From assembly GCA_947069175.1 (NCBI GenBank), contig CAMTDV010000013.1, forward strand, positions 14,055,001 to 14,119,000: a stretch of DNA of 64,000 nucleotides, given 5' to 3'. The DNA comes from Scalesia atractyloides (Eukaryota > Streptophyta > Magnoliopsida > Asterales > Asteraceae). The notes under the pieces are model-generated. The model was not told the origin of the DNA. It ran no database searches and saw only the letters and a list, made by a program, of their open reading frames with translations. The position numbers were made by a program, and so were the translations under genes. Position 1 is the first letter of the stretch, and each line of letters begins with the position of its first letter. Positions 22,199 to 31,262 of the stretch are shown here, one piece after another.

Positions 22199-23587
22199 AT
22201 GTCTTCTAACCTCGCCCGTAGGAAGACGAGAACAAGAAAAGCCCGCGAGCGCATGGCTGCCTTAATCGCTCAACAAATGGCTGCCGTAATACCCAATATT
22301 GTAATCCAAGTTCAACAAGCACTTACCAATAATCCTGTCAATCAAGCAAACCAAAACATTTTCAACTCTCCCCCAAATACCACTAAATGCACCTACAAGC
22401 ATTTCAAATCATGCGACCCTCCGAAATACAAAGGGACTGAAGGCGTCACTGCTCTTCTCCATTGGTTTGAAGAAATGGAGAACACTTTTCTAAATTGCGA
22501 TTGCCCTGACGATCGCAAAGTACGATATGCTACCGGTCGATTATATGGGATAGCACTTACTTGGTGGAACACAGAGAAGGCCAAACGAGGTGTGGAAGAT
22601 GCTATGACCTTAACTTGGAACGAATTGAAGGAAATCATGACCAGACGATTTTGCCCAAGGAGCGAAATCAAGAAGTTAGAAGATGAATTTTACTCATTGA
22701 AGCAAGTGGAAGGAGACCACATCACCTACAACAAAAGGTTCCTTGAATTACATCAAATGGTTCCCAACATGTTCACTCCCCTCTACCGTTTGATCGAGCA
22801 CTACATTCGTGGTCTTCCGTCAAAGATTCAAGACCCTATTATAAGTATCAAGCCTGCAACTTTAGAAGCAGCGATGGAGCTAGCAACAGAGCTCACCGAG
22901 AACCGAATCCGAAACAAAGACTTCAAGGAGGAGAAGAAGAAGAAGGATAAAGAATCGACTGAAACCTCCGACTCCACTCAAACCGAATCCCCTTCTCAAC
23001 CCAATCCTAAGAGAAGAAGAGTCGGGCGACTTTTCGTTGCTACTCAACGAAATCAACCAGTTTTACACGCTATACCCATCCGAGCTATCCCAATCACCCA
23101 AGTGGCACCCAACTCAGCTTACCCAGATAAGAAACCATATCTTGGACCTCACTCTCGATGTAACAACTGTTTTTATCACCATCCCCTTACCTTACTTTGC
23201 CGGCTATGTGCAACTTGTGGACGCTATGGTAATTTGAGCAATGTTTGTCGCACCTTTCAAAACCAAACCTTTTCCCCTACTCAAAACATGACCCAAACTT
23301 ATTATCAACCCCAATACCCCATGTTCCCATATACTCGAGCTTGTTTCAATTGTGGCGACCCTACCCACTTTAGAAACACATGCCCTCAATTGGTTAACGT
23401 TATCAACACTCAAGCCCAATCAAACCCAGTTAACCAAGTAAACCAAGAAAACCCAACCACTATGCCACCAGCAAGAGGAAGAGTCTTCAATATCAACGCC
23501 AATCCTGACGAAGATAATGACGGTCCAAACGAAGATACTCAGCTAGTCCTCTTCGCCGAAGATCCAGATTCAACTCCTATCGTTTAG
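22199..23587 (+). CDS. gag: Ty3/gypsy-type Gag polyprotein, intact, 462 aa
   Basis: Gag assembles the retrotransposon particle and binds its RNA in the cytoplasm. The frame is complete from ATG to stop. A basic N-terminus (ARRKTRTRKARER) is followed by a retrotransposon gag domain at about residues 60-235, with the typical ALTWWNTEK and ...YNKRFLEL... segments. A lysine-rich linker follows (EEKKKKDKE), then two cysteine clusters. The first (about residue 337, CATCGRYGNLSNVC) has Asn in place of the zinc-binding His, so it is probably inactive; the truncated copy at 15570 retains His. The second (about residue 382, CFNCGDPTHFRNTC) is a normal C-X2-C-X4-H-X4-C knuckle. The C-terminus is acidic (NPDEDNDGPNEDT). 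No protease or polymerase follows in any frame. Confidence 0.93.
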   Translation: MSSNLARRKTRTRKARERMAALIAQQMAAVIPNIVIQVQQALTNNPVNQANQNIFNSPPNTTKCTYKHFKSCDPPKYKGTEGVTALLHWFEEMENTFLNCDCPDDRKVRYATGRLYGIALTWWNTEKAKRGVEDAMTLTWNELKEIMTRRFCPRSEIKKLEDEFYSLKQVEGDHITYNKRFLELHQMVPNMFTPLYRLIEHYIRGLPSKIQDPIISIKPATLEAAMELATELTENRIRNKDFKEEKKKKDKESTETSDSTQTESPSQPNPKRRRVGRLFVATQRNQPVLHAIPIRAIPITQVAPNSAYPDKKPYLGPHSRCNNCFYHHPLTLLCRLCATCGRYGNLSNVCRTFQNQTFSPTQNMTQTYYQPQYPMFPYTRACFNCGDPTHFRNTCPQLVNVINTQAQSNPVNQVNQENPTTMPPARGRVFNINANPDEDNDGPNEDTQLVLFAEDPDSTPIV

Positions 23588-23754
23588 TTTCATGTGTTTC
23601 TTTATCACTTGTGTAGACTGTTAGAGTAATTATGGTATATTATATATTATATATTGTTTTCAGTATATGCTTTTGCTGAGGCCGCAGCTCCCCATCCATC
23701 GAGGTTGAGTTTGATCCCCATTTTATTATGCGGTTGATCAGGGCGTGCCTGCAG

Positions 23755-24720
23755 GATCGGCTCCGTTTGATTGAGCCTTGATCGGTTATTTCATTTTACA
23801 TTTCAATACATGCAATACGTTCGGCTCCGTTTGATTGAGCCTTGAGCGCATATTTCAATTTGCATTTCCAGTTCATGCAATACGTTCGGCTCCGTTTGAT
23901 TGAGCCTTGAGCGCACATTTCAATTTACATTTCCAGTTCATGCAATACGTTCGGCTCCGTTTGATTGAGCCTTGAGCGCACAGACAATTTCATTATCAGT
24001 ATCTTGTGGTTGTGGTGTTTGTAGTAGAGTCGCATCGAACTAACCATAACTTGCGGATAAAGTCAATGAAAATTTGACAAGGATATGGTGGATACGCCGA
24101 TGGTACTTCCTATATATAAGTATTCTTGTCAAATGATCGGAGGCATTATCAGGCGGTTATGAGAGGTTCCATGCATAGGCTGATTGTGTGATGGTTGTTT
24201 AGATTAAGTTGTTCAATTTCAGTACATTCAATACGTTCGGCTCCGTTTGATTGAGCCTTGAGCGCACATACAATTTCATTCAATACGTTCGGCTCCGTTT
24301 GATTGAGCCTTGAGCGCACAGACAATTTCATTATCAGTATCTTGTGGTTGTGGTATTTGTAGTAGAGTCGCATCGAACTAACCATAACTTGCGGATAAAG
24401 TCAATGAAAATTTGACAAGGATATGGTGGATACGCCGCTGGTAATTCCTATATATAAGTATTCTTGTCAAATGATCGGAGGCATTATCAGGCGGTTATGA
24501 GAGGTTCCATGCATAGGCTGTTTGTGTGATTAAGTTATTCATTTTCAGTACATGCAATACGCTCGGCTCCGTTTGATTGAGCCTTGAGCACACAATTTCA
24601 ATTTCAGTACATTCAATACGTTCGGCTCCGTTTGATTGAGCCTTGAGCGCACATCCATTTCATTTTCAGTACATGCAATACGATCGGCTCCGTTCGATTG
24701 AGCCTTGATCGCACAGATAT
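23755..24720 (+). repeat. Hairpin minisatellite downstream of gag (nine copies)
   Basis: Nine copies of GGCTCCGTTTGATTGAGCC (at 23759, 23823, 23888, 23953, 24239, 24291, 24565, 24624 and 24686), several 65 bp apart. Each folds as GGCTC/GAGCC around CGTTTGATT. The outer four bases pair as well and vary together: GATC with GATC, GCTC with GAGC, GTTC with GAGC (wobble). The same hairpin occurs singly in several A LTRs (for example 36993 and 57428). Confidence 0.85.
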
Positions 24721-25021
24721 GTTTCATTTCAGTATTTTATGTTTGTTGTATTGGTTGTAGAGTTATAGGACTAATCATAATTCACTGATAAAACCAATGA
24801 AAATTTGACAAGAATATGGTGGATACGCCGCTGGTACTTCCTATATATAAGTATTCTTGTCAAAGGATCAGAGGCATTATCGGACGGTTATGAGAAGTTC
24901 TATGTAGGATTTATTAGTTCTTGGTAACCAATCATAACTTGTGGATAAAACTAATGAAAATTTGGCAAGAATATGGTGGATACGCCGCTGGTACTTCCTA
25001 TATATAAGTATTATTGCCAAA
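24073..25021 (+). other. Four core hairpin modules downstream of gag
   Basis: Copies are at 24073-24133, 24411-24471, 24804-24864 and 24961-25021. Each has arms of 13 bases (TTTGACAAGAATA / TATTCTTGTCAAA) around a 34-35 nt core with GGTGGATACGCCG, TGGTACTTCC and TATATATAAG. The fourth copy has TTTGGCAA/TTGCCAAA, a compensated change. The core is shared with family B (10353, 14872). The first two units are part of larger 340 bp repeats that also carry GTAGAGTCGCATCGAACTAA. Confidence 0.85.
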
Positions 25022-25221
25022 GGATCAGAGGCATTATCAGGCGGTTATGAGAAGTTCCATGTAGGATTTAGTATTGCCTTGGTTGGAATTTGTGTTACAT
25101 TTATATCATCATGTTATTTAAAGAGATTGAATTGTGATCCATTTCTACATAAACTAACCTCTCCATCATAACAAACGAGAGAGGAACTTCCATCATTCAA
25201 ACATATATGCTATCAGAATGT

Positions 25222-25380
25222 GGATTCAAATATTTGCTGTTGTGTTTATTCATGTTCAAATATTTGCTGATGTGTTTATTCATGTTCAAATATTTGCTGA
25301 TGTGTTTATTCATGCTCAAATATTAACTGTTGTGTTTACTTATGTTCAAATATCAGCTGTTGTGTTTTTATTTATGTTCC
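25222..25380 (+). repeat. 30 bp tandem repeat, about five units
   Basis: Units of TTCAAATATTTGCTGWTGTG plus TTTATTCATG. The frame through it (25218-25505) is open only because 30 is a multiple of three; it has no recognisable domain. Confidence 0.85.
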
Positions 25381-25651
25381 ATATAGGTTGTAGTGTTAGA
25401 AGTTTTGCCTTAGGATATAACCATACTTTCCCAAACGTATCTAAACTCTTATGCATGATATCATTTTTAGCAAATCATTTCTGCTTATCAATACTTATAC
25501 AGTAGGCAACAAAAAGCGATTCCTGAATAGGGTACTTAACCCTTACAAGGAACGTTACCGCCTCGAACAAAAACTTAAGCCCTTATTTTGCTAAGCATAC
25601 AACTGTCAAACTAAACATCATCATCCTTTTAGTCAAAATATATCATTATTT

Positions 25652-25688
25652 AAATTTCGGGACGAAATTTCTAAAAAGCAGGGGATAC
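25652..25688 (+). promoter_or_regulatory. Polypurine tract with adjacent palindrome (young A element)
   Basis: AAATTTCG-GGA-CGAAATTT (25652-25670) is followed by AAAAAGCAGGGGATAC and then the 3' LTR at 25689. The palindrome is the same as in family B. As I remember it, a very similar string precedes the polypurine tract of plant Tekay/Del chromoviruses, which suggests the source lineage. Confidence 0.8.
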
Positions 25689-25873
25689 TGTAACATCCGT
25701 CAAAAACGGATTTACCAAACCCACTCCGTTTATCAACCGAACAGTCAGTCAAAAATTTCCTTGCGAATTAAATGCCCAAAATATTTTTAAACGATCCGTA
25801 ATCAATTATTATACGGGAATATATATTTAGTTTTTGAAAAACTGTCAAAAATCGCAAAATAAAAATGATTTGC

Positions 25874-25954
25874 TTCTGCCGGGTTTCGAACCCGGGTCTG
25901 TACCGAATCAGCAAACGGACTTAACACATACACACAAACCACTGCGCCACTTGT
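25874..25954 (-). other. Antisense tRNA-like module in the 3' LTR
   Basis: Copy of the module at 18955-19035 with no difference seen in the T-arm or A-box. Confidence 0.65.
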
Positions 25955-26649
25955 TCTGTTTGATGAATAATAAAATCATTTAATTCATAAAGGGACGTTA
26001 CGAATTCAAAACCGGCGCCCAAACAGTTCAGTCGTCGGAATCCCGGAAATCTCGCGAGTCTTAACTACAATTTACGTTATAACGTAAACCATTAACCAGA
26101 CATCGGTTATAACCGATGTTTGAAGTCCGCGACCAAAACCATAACCGCCGGAAAATTTAAATCAATGAACCCAGTCGGAAATCAGACCAGATTCTTCAAC
26201 GATCTGCATTATAACTTCACCCACAACCGACTGCAAACCTTTTCGCTCAAAACCACACCCTTTCTCGGCGAAAACTCCCTCGCCGGAACTTCTCTGTTCG
26301 TCGCCGGAAAACCGATTTCCTTATTTCTGAACCTCACTGAACCTCCTAAGTTTATACCGAAGTCACCCTTACCTTTTCCAAGCTTTCCGGAGACTCGCTG
26401 CTGCAAGACACCTGACGCCGGAGCTTATTGCTGTCGCCGGAGTTCTGCCGGAAAACAGAGGGTCCAGTAGGTATACCTTTTCGCTTATTTTCTTTATCTT
26501 TTCACCCTTATCTCACCTTAATGGACTGTAAATCGCTAATGAAACTTGAATAAAACTCGAAACAGTCAGATTTTACCTCTGGTTATATTTCAGTGAAGAA
26601 GACGATGTATTCGTTATCATATATGTTTAATATAAATCATGAAATTAAT

Positions 26650-27237
26650 CGGGTTAGACACACAGTCCAGCGGTGGACTGTGTGCACATAAAACGCTAAA
26701 CGTCTCAAGTTCGATTCCCGTCTCACACACGCTGCCTTAATAAAAATCATTTTTTTTTGTTAAACCGAACCGGGTCGCCACAGTTATATGTTAAGTATAT
26801 TAATAATCGGAATAATAACCAAGTTAGACACACAGTCCAGCGGTGGACTGTGTGTTTGTTTATATCACAGGTCACGAGTTCGAGTCCGGTCTACTGCACC
26901 GACTCGAACAATTATCTCTTCTTTTTAAAAAAGGCAGAAAAGGAAATAATTAATTTGTATTTAAGTATAATAAAAATCGAATAATATAACATGTTGAACA
27001 CACAGTCCAGCGGTGGACTGTGTTTTAGATTAAACCACAGGTCCCGGGTTCGAGACCTGTGGAGTGCATGTCCGAGTCGCTTAAACTGTTTTTAAAATAA
27101 AAATGATTTTCGGTTTAAACTAATTAATATATATATATAATTAAAATCAGATATATAACGGATTAGACACGTAGCTCAGTTGGTAGAGCTGCGTGCACGC
27201 GTACGGGAGGTCTCGGGTTCGAGCCTCACTCAGCGCA
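26650..27237 (+). other. Array of four tRNA-like modules (3' LTR)
   Basis: Copy of the 5' LTR array with modules starting at about 26650, 26820, 26992 and 27160. The only difference seen is the one missing TA dinucleotide in the linker before the fourth module. Confidence 0.8.
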
Positions 27238-28496
27238 CTTGTATTCCGAATTGAACCGGTCAACGGTCAGGTCAAATGGTCAACGGTCAGAAAAAAATCA
27301 ATTTTTTTATTATTTTTTTATTTAATTATTTTAATTAAAAATCAATTAAAAATACTTAAAAATAACATTTTTAAGGTTAGAAAATAGCCTCAAACTCACA
27401 AAAATACACCCAACAATCCTACTAAAATAGATTAATAAAATCCGTTTACTTACCAAACCATAATGCGATTTATCTAGGTTAAACTCACTCGTGGTTAAAA
27501 CCACTTCGCGTGCATTCAACATCATCAACCGAACGCACCCACTGTGAGTGAATCTTACAACTCCCCTTTTAATTTACACGTTTTGGGGTGTGTCATGTGT
27601 TATGAAAATAATTAATTTATTTATTTAAACTTGTGCCATACCACATCATGACCTAAACTTAGATTGTTTTTATTGTTGTGATTTACTTATTTCCTTTTGT
27701 CAAATTATATGAAACTCATACATTAAGCCCATCAGTTCCTCGTGGGAGACGAGTAGAACATCGCGTGCTTCAAATCAAATTCATTATTGTTCATGTGTGT
27801 ATCATTGAGTTTATATTGTTTGTAGTTGTGTCATTCATATTATCATGTTTATGCAATTCATTCATCAGGCCCCTCAGTTCCTCGTGAGAGACGAGTTAAG
27901 CATCGCGTGCCTCTAATTGTTCTATTATTGTTCATGAGTGTTTCATTTAATATCTTATGATTGTTGATTAAGTTACATCTATTTTTACTCATGTTTGGTT
28001 GTGCACATATTTCATAATCAATTTAAATAAATTTGTTCAAATGTTTTCCATAGGATTCACTCGCCAACATTATGTTGATCCAAAAACCCTTTTACACATG
28101 ATACAGGTGAACAGGTTGAAGCAAGGAAAACATAGGATATGCCTTAGAAGAGAACAAAGAAGTTTAGATTGTTAGTTAGATCATGTTGTATCATTTATTG
28201 TAAATTTCCATTTAATTTGTATTAATGAATATGAAACGCTTAATAAATGTCATGAGCTTTGATGATAACCCAATCATGCCCCGATCACCTTTTCCGCTGC
28301 GGGTCGGGGTGTGACATTTTTGTGAGTTTAAGGCTATTTTCTAACTTTAAAAATGTTATTTTTAAGTATTTTTAATTGATTTTTAATTTAAATAAATAAA
28401 TAAAATAATAAAAAAATGTTGACTTTTTGACTTGACCGTTGACCGTTGACCGTTGACCGTTACTGTTGACCGTTGACCGGTTCGGTCGGTTATATA

Positions 28497-28913
28497 GTTG
28501 CACTGAGTGAGGTTCGAACTCGTGACCTCCAGTACGCGTGCACGCAGCTCTACCAACTGAGCTACGTGTCTAACCCGAAATATTTCTGTTTTTAATTATA
28601 TTTATACACTAATTAAGTTAATCCGAAAATCATTTATTTTAAAAAGGATTTAATGTATCGACTCGGTGCTCTCCACAGGTCTCGAACCCGGGACCTGTGG
28701 TTTAGTTTGGCACACAGTCCACCGCTGGACTGTGTGTCTAACTTGGTAAATATTCTGGTTTTTATTATACTTAACATCTTACTGTTGTGGATCCGGTTCA
28801 GTCTAAAAAAAAGGACATTTTATTACAGCGAAGGTGCGTGTGTCAAGGATCGAACTCGGGACGTATGCGTATTGTTTGCACACAGTCCACCGCTGGACTG
28901 TGTGTCTAACCCG
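28497..28913 (-). other. Array of three tRNA-like modules in the split LTR
   Basis: Modules at about 28497-28577 (ACGTAGCTC stem), 28668-28746 and 28832-28913 (CACACAGTCCA stems, loop GCGG). The middle one keeps the perfect B-box hairpin CCACAGGTC/GACCTGTGG. This LTR has one module fewer than the young copy. Confidence 0.78.
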
Positions 28914-29761
28914 TTTATAATACCGATTTTAATTAATCTTATAATCACACTAGACTTCATCTTCTTCGTTCAAAACACAGACAACGGTTAACCATGCTGT
29001 TACTTGATTAATTCGGTTAACGAATAATATGAACAATTGAAAAGTATTGAACAGAAGGGTTTGGGGAAAGAAAGTACCGAACAGATTGTCTTCTTCAGAA
29101 ATCCGGCAACGATTCGTCGGCTCTGCTTTGGTGACCTTCGGCTGTTAGGATCAATTAACAGTTTGGAGGGATTAGATGTGAAATTGAACTACTGAGTAAC
29201 GATTATCAGTAGGTTTGAATGATCATACCGGTTAACAGCGAGTTTCCGAAAATTCCAGAAGTTTTCCGGCGAAAACAGAAAATCCGGCAACGTCGTCTGA
29301 AATAGATTCTGATGGTTGGATTGAAGTTAGTAACAGTCTAACAACGGATTGAAATAGAAAAAGTCGAGGTATTTACCGTGTAGATGAAATCTCGGTTTTC
29401 CGGCGACTTGCAGAGATTTTCCGGCGAGTGAAATTGCGTCGAGAATTGGTGTGATTGTGAGCGAAAAGGTTAACAGAGGCTAGAGTGTGAATTTATAGGG
29501 AAGAACATCGACGAATTTGGTCTGATTACCGTCTTGATTCGTTAGTCCAAAATTCTCCGGCGGTTATGACTAATGTCACGGACTAGACATCGGTTATAAC
29601 CGATGGTGTTGTTAGTTCTTACATTAAGTCAAAGGTAACCGACGATGATTGACGAAATCGTCGGATTTTCCGGCGTCAGCGGATTTGGGCGCGCTGTGTA
29701 ACTGGGTTTGATTTCCAGATTGATTTTATGTATTAATTGTTTCAATATGTAAACAAAAATC

Positions 29762-29846
29762 ACAAGTGGCGGAGCGGTTGGAAGGATGTGAGTTAAGACT
29801 TTGCATGATTCTCGGCTGACCCGGGTTCGAAACCCGGCTTCAGCAT
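29762..29846 (+). other. tRNA-like module antisense to the split LTR
   Basis: GTGGCGGAGCGGTTGGAAGG resembles the D-arm of a serine-type tRNA, and CCGGG-TTCGAAA-CCCGG is a perfect T-arm. Of all antisense modules here this is the most tRNA-like. The acceptor ends (ACAAG... and ...CTTCAGC) do not pair convincingly. Confidence 0.6.
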
Positions 29847-30026
29847 TTTATTTTTATTTCACTATTTTTAACACATTTTCAAATATAAATTTTATACTAA
29901 TATACTTATTAATTATGTATCGTTTAAAATTAATTTGAGCATTAAATACGCAACGAAATTTTTAACTGGTTGTTTGGTTAATAAACGAAGCGGGTTTGGT
30001 TAATCCGGTTTTTGACGGATGTTACA

Positions 30027-30620
30027 GTTTGGAGGGTTGGAGGAACATTAAGCTATCTTTTGAAAGTCTTGAACTTTCTTGATTGAGAGAGAGCTTTAGA
30101 GAGAGAGAGAGAGAGAGATAGAGGTGTTTGAGGTGTGAAATGAGTGTGAGAGGAGGTGGGTATTAATAGTTGAGGTTTGGGGGTTGAGTTAGGTGAGTGT
30201 TAAATGCAAGAAACAGAATCCAACAAACACACTTTTGCCCAATCCATGAGCTAGAAACAACTTTCTCCGGATTATGCTATTTTTAGTCCTTTAACTTTGT
30301 TTATCTTTCATTTCATGGTAAAACTTGATATTTTCGCATGTTTTCAAGTGTATAATGTATATGTAAGTAAATTTTAGGTATCAAATATTAACGTATGAGT
30401 ATTTGCACGTATAACAAGTATTGGTTTGTATGTAAACACGTATTTAACAATTAAATGCATGTAAGACAAGTATGTATCAGGTATGAATTTTATTACGATC
30501 AAAGTCTCGGACTATAAGATTGGGAAATGAAATACGAATGCGATACGAATAAAGTTTCCATAAATAGAAATACGATTACACTTTCTAATTAAGGAAAGTA
30601 CAAAAAAATGAGGCATTACA
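30027..30620 (-). repeat. Family B LTR remnant (U3 end), outer border of the B array
   Basis: The sequence matches 13325-13915 of the shared B LTR, ending GAGGCATTACA. The first 680 bp of this LTR are missing and replaced by the LTR A that ends at 30026. The flank CTGCA (30621-30625) pairs with CTGGA at 8121-8125 as target duplication. Confidence 0.85.
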
Positions 30621-31262
30621 CTGCATATCCACTGCTCAATACATTAGTTACTGGCCACGACCTTAGCGCGGGGTGTAGGCATACACCTGACAAACGCTCA
30701 TATGCAAATTACCCAAGACGTTGGGGATAACTCCTTCGTGAGTTCTAAATGGTGTATATTTAATCATGTCTCGGTTTCTGTACTGGGCCCTATATGTATT
30801 GACAAATATATGAATCTGATACATGGTTGCAAAGTCAACTTTCCCAAGTTAATAAAAGATTTTGTGCCATTTTGCACCTAAAAATCATTTAAAGTTTTCA
30901 AAATGAGTCAGTTGGGTGTATTTACCATCGTAAGCTGACGTATCGTCCAAAGGCTAAGTTGCAGGTACAATACGAAATAGGCCGGAAGCTGCTCGGTAGT
31001 GATAAGAGATCTTGCAAATCCTTAGATCTGCCCTAAAGTCTGTTTTGTATTCTTTCTTGTACATATGGATGGATCTTCTATTACGAGCCTGTATATTATT
31101 TTATATTTCGAACATTCGGGTTGTAATAGTAATTTTAATCCAAGACTTCCACTGTGCTATGTTTAATTGACAATGATTTTATAAACTTACGTCACGATAC
31201 ACCCCACCCGGGCCCATGCGGTGTATGGATTTCGGGTTGGAAATTCGGGGTGTGACAGCGGG

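Larger units (their letters stand above)
18770..28316 (+). mobile_element. Complete, young, gag-only LTR retrotransposon (family A)
   Basis: The element is 9547 bp with LTRs of 2630 and 2628 bp, a PBS, one intact gag frame, a polypurine tract and a perfect TTTTT target duplication. Comparing the LTRs by eye I see five substitutions and one 2 bp (TA) difference, about 0.2%. At 1.3e-8 substitutions per site per year (the rate commonly used for grass LTRs) that is below about 0.1 million years. No protease, reverse transcriptase, RNase H or integrase frame exists in the 2.1 kb after gag. This organisation matches the described class of terminal-repeat retrotransposons with a GAG domain (TR-GAG). 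Confidence 0.93.
25689..28316 (+). repeat. 3' LTR of the young family A element
   Basis: 2628 bp, nearly identical to the 5' LTR. Differences seen: a G/A in CCCRCTCCG, A/T in AAACTGWCAAA, C/A in CCAGTMGGTA, T/G in TTTCAKTGAAG, A/T in CATTTAWTGTAAA, and one TA repeat fewer. It is followed by the TTTTT duplication. Confidence 0.93.
17805..30026 (-). mobile_element. 5' LTR of a truncated minus-strand A element, split by a plus-strand A element
   Basis: The left part is 17805-18769 and the right part 28317-30026, together about 2.67 kb, a full family A LTR. The break carries a perfect TTTTT duplication (18765-18769 and 28317-28321) around the inserted element. On the left it joins a PBS, leader and gag in the same sense, so it is that element's 5' LTR. 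On the right its TGTAACATCC start abuts the middle of a family B LTR. The matching 3' LTR of this A element is absent. Confidence 0.88.
5321..31257 (+). mobile_element. Solo LTR of family C, split by the B array
   Basis: The left part, 5321-8125, starts TGTAACACCCTG. The right part, 30621-31257, ends GGGGTGTGACA. A perfect 5 bp target duplication, GCGGG, flanks the pair at 5316-5320 and 31258-31262. This proves that the two halves were once contiguous, about 3.44 kb, and that everything between 8126 and 30620 arrived later. No PBS or polypurine tract adjoins, so it is a solo LTR. It includes a 40 bp minisatellite, two GC-rich hairpins and a TATA box. Confidence 0.88.

Noticed and set aside
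24073..24133. Core hairpin as a MITE insertion
   Set aside because: In a MITE the termini would be conserved and the middle free to vary. Here the middle is conserved and the arms vary.
23657..25688. A degraded reverse transcriptase or integrase after gag
   Set aside because: I searched the three forward frames for the usual YVDD, HHHH-CC and DDE-region patterns and saw none; the segment is repeats and hairpins.
28653..28991. 112-codon frame with two similar halves
   Set aside because: It runs across the antisense strand of two tRNA-like modules; the similarity of the halves is that of the modules.
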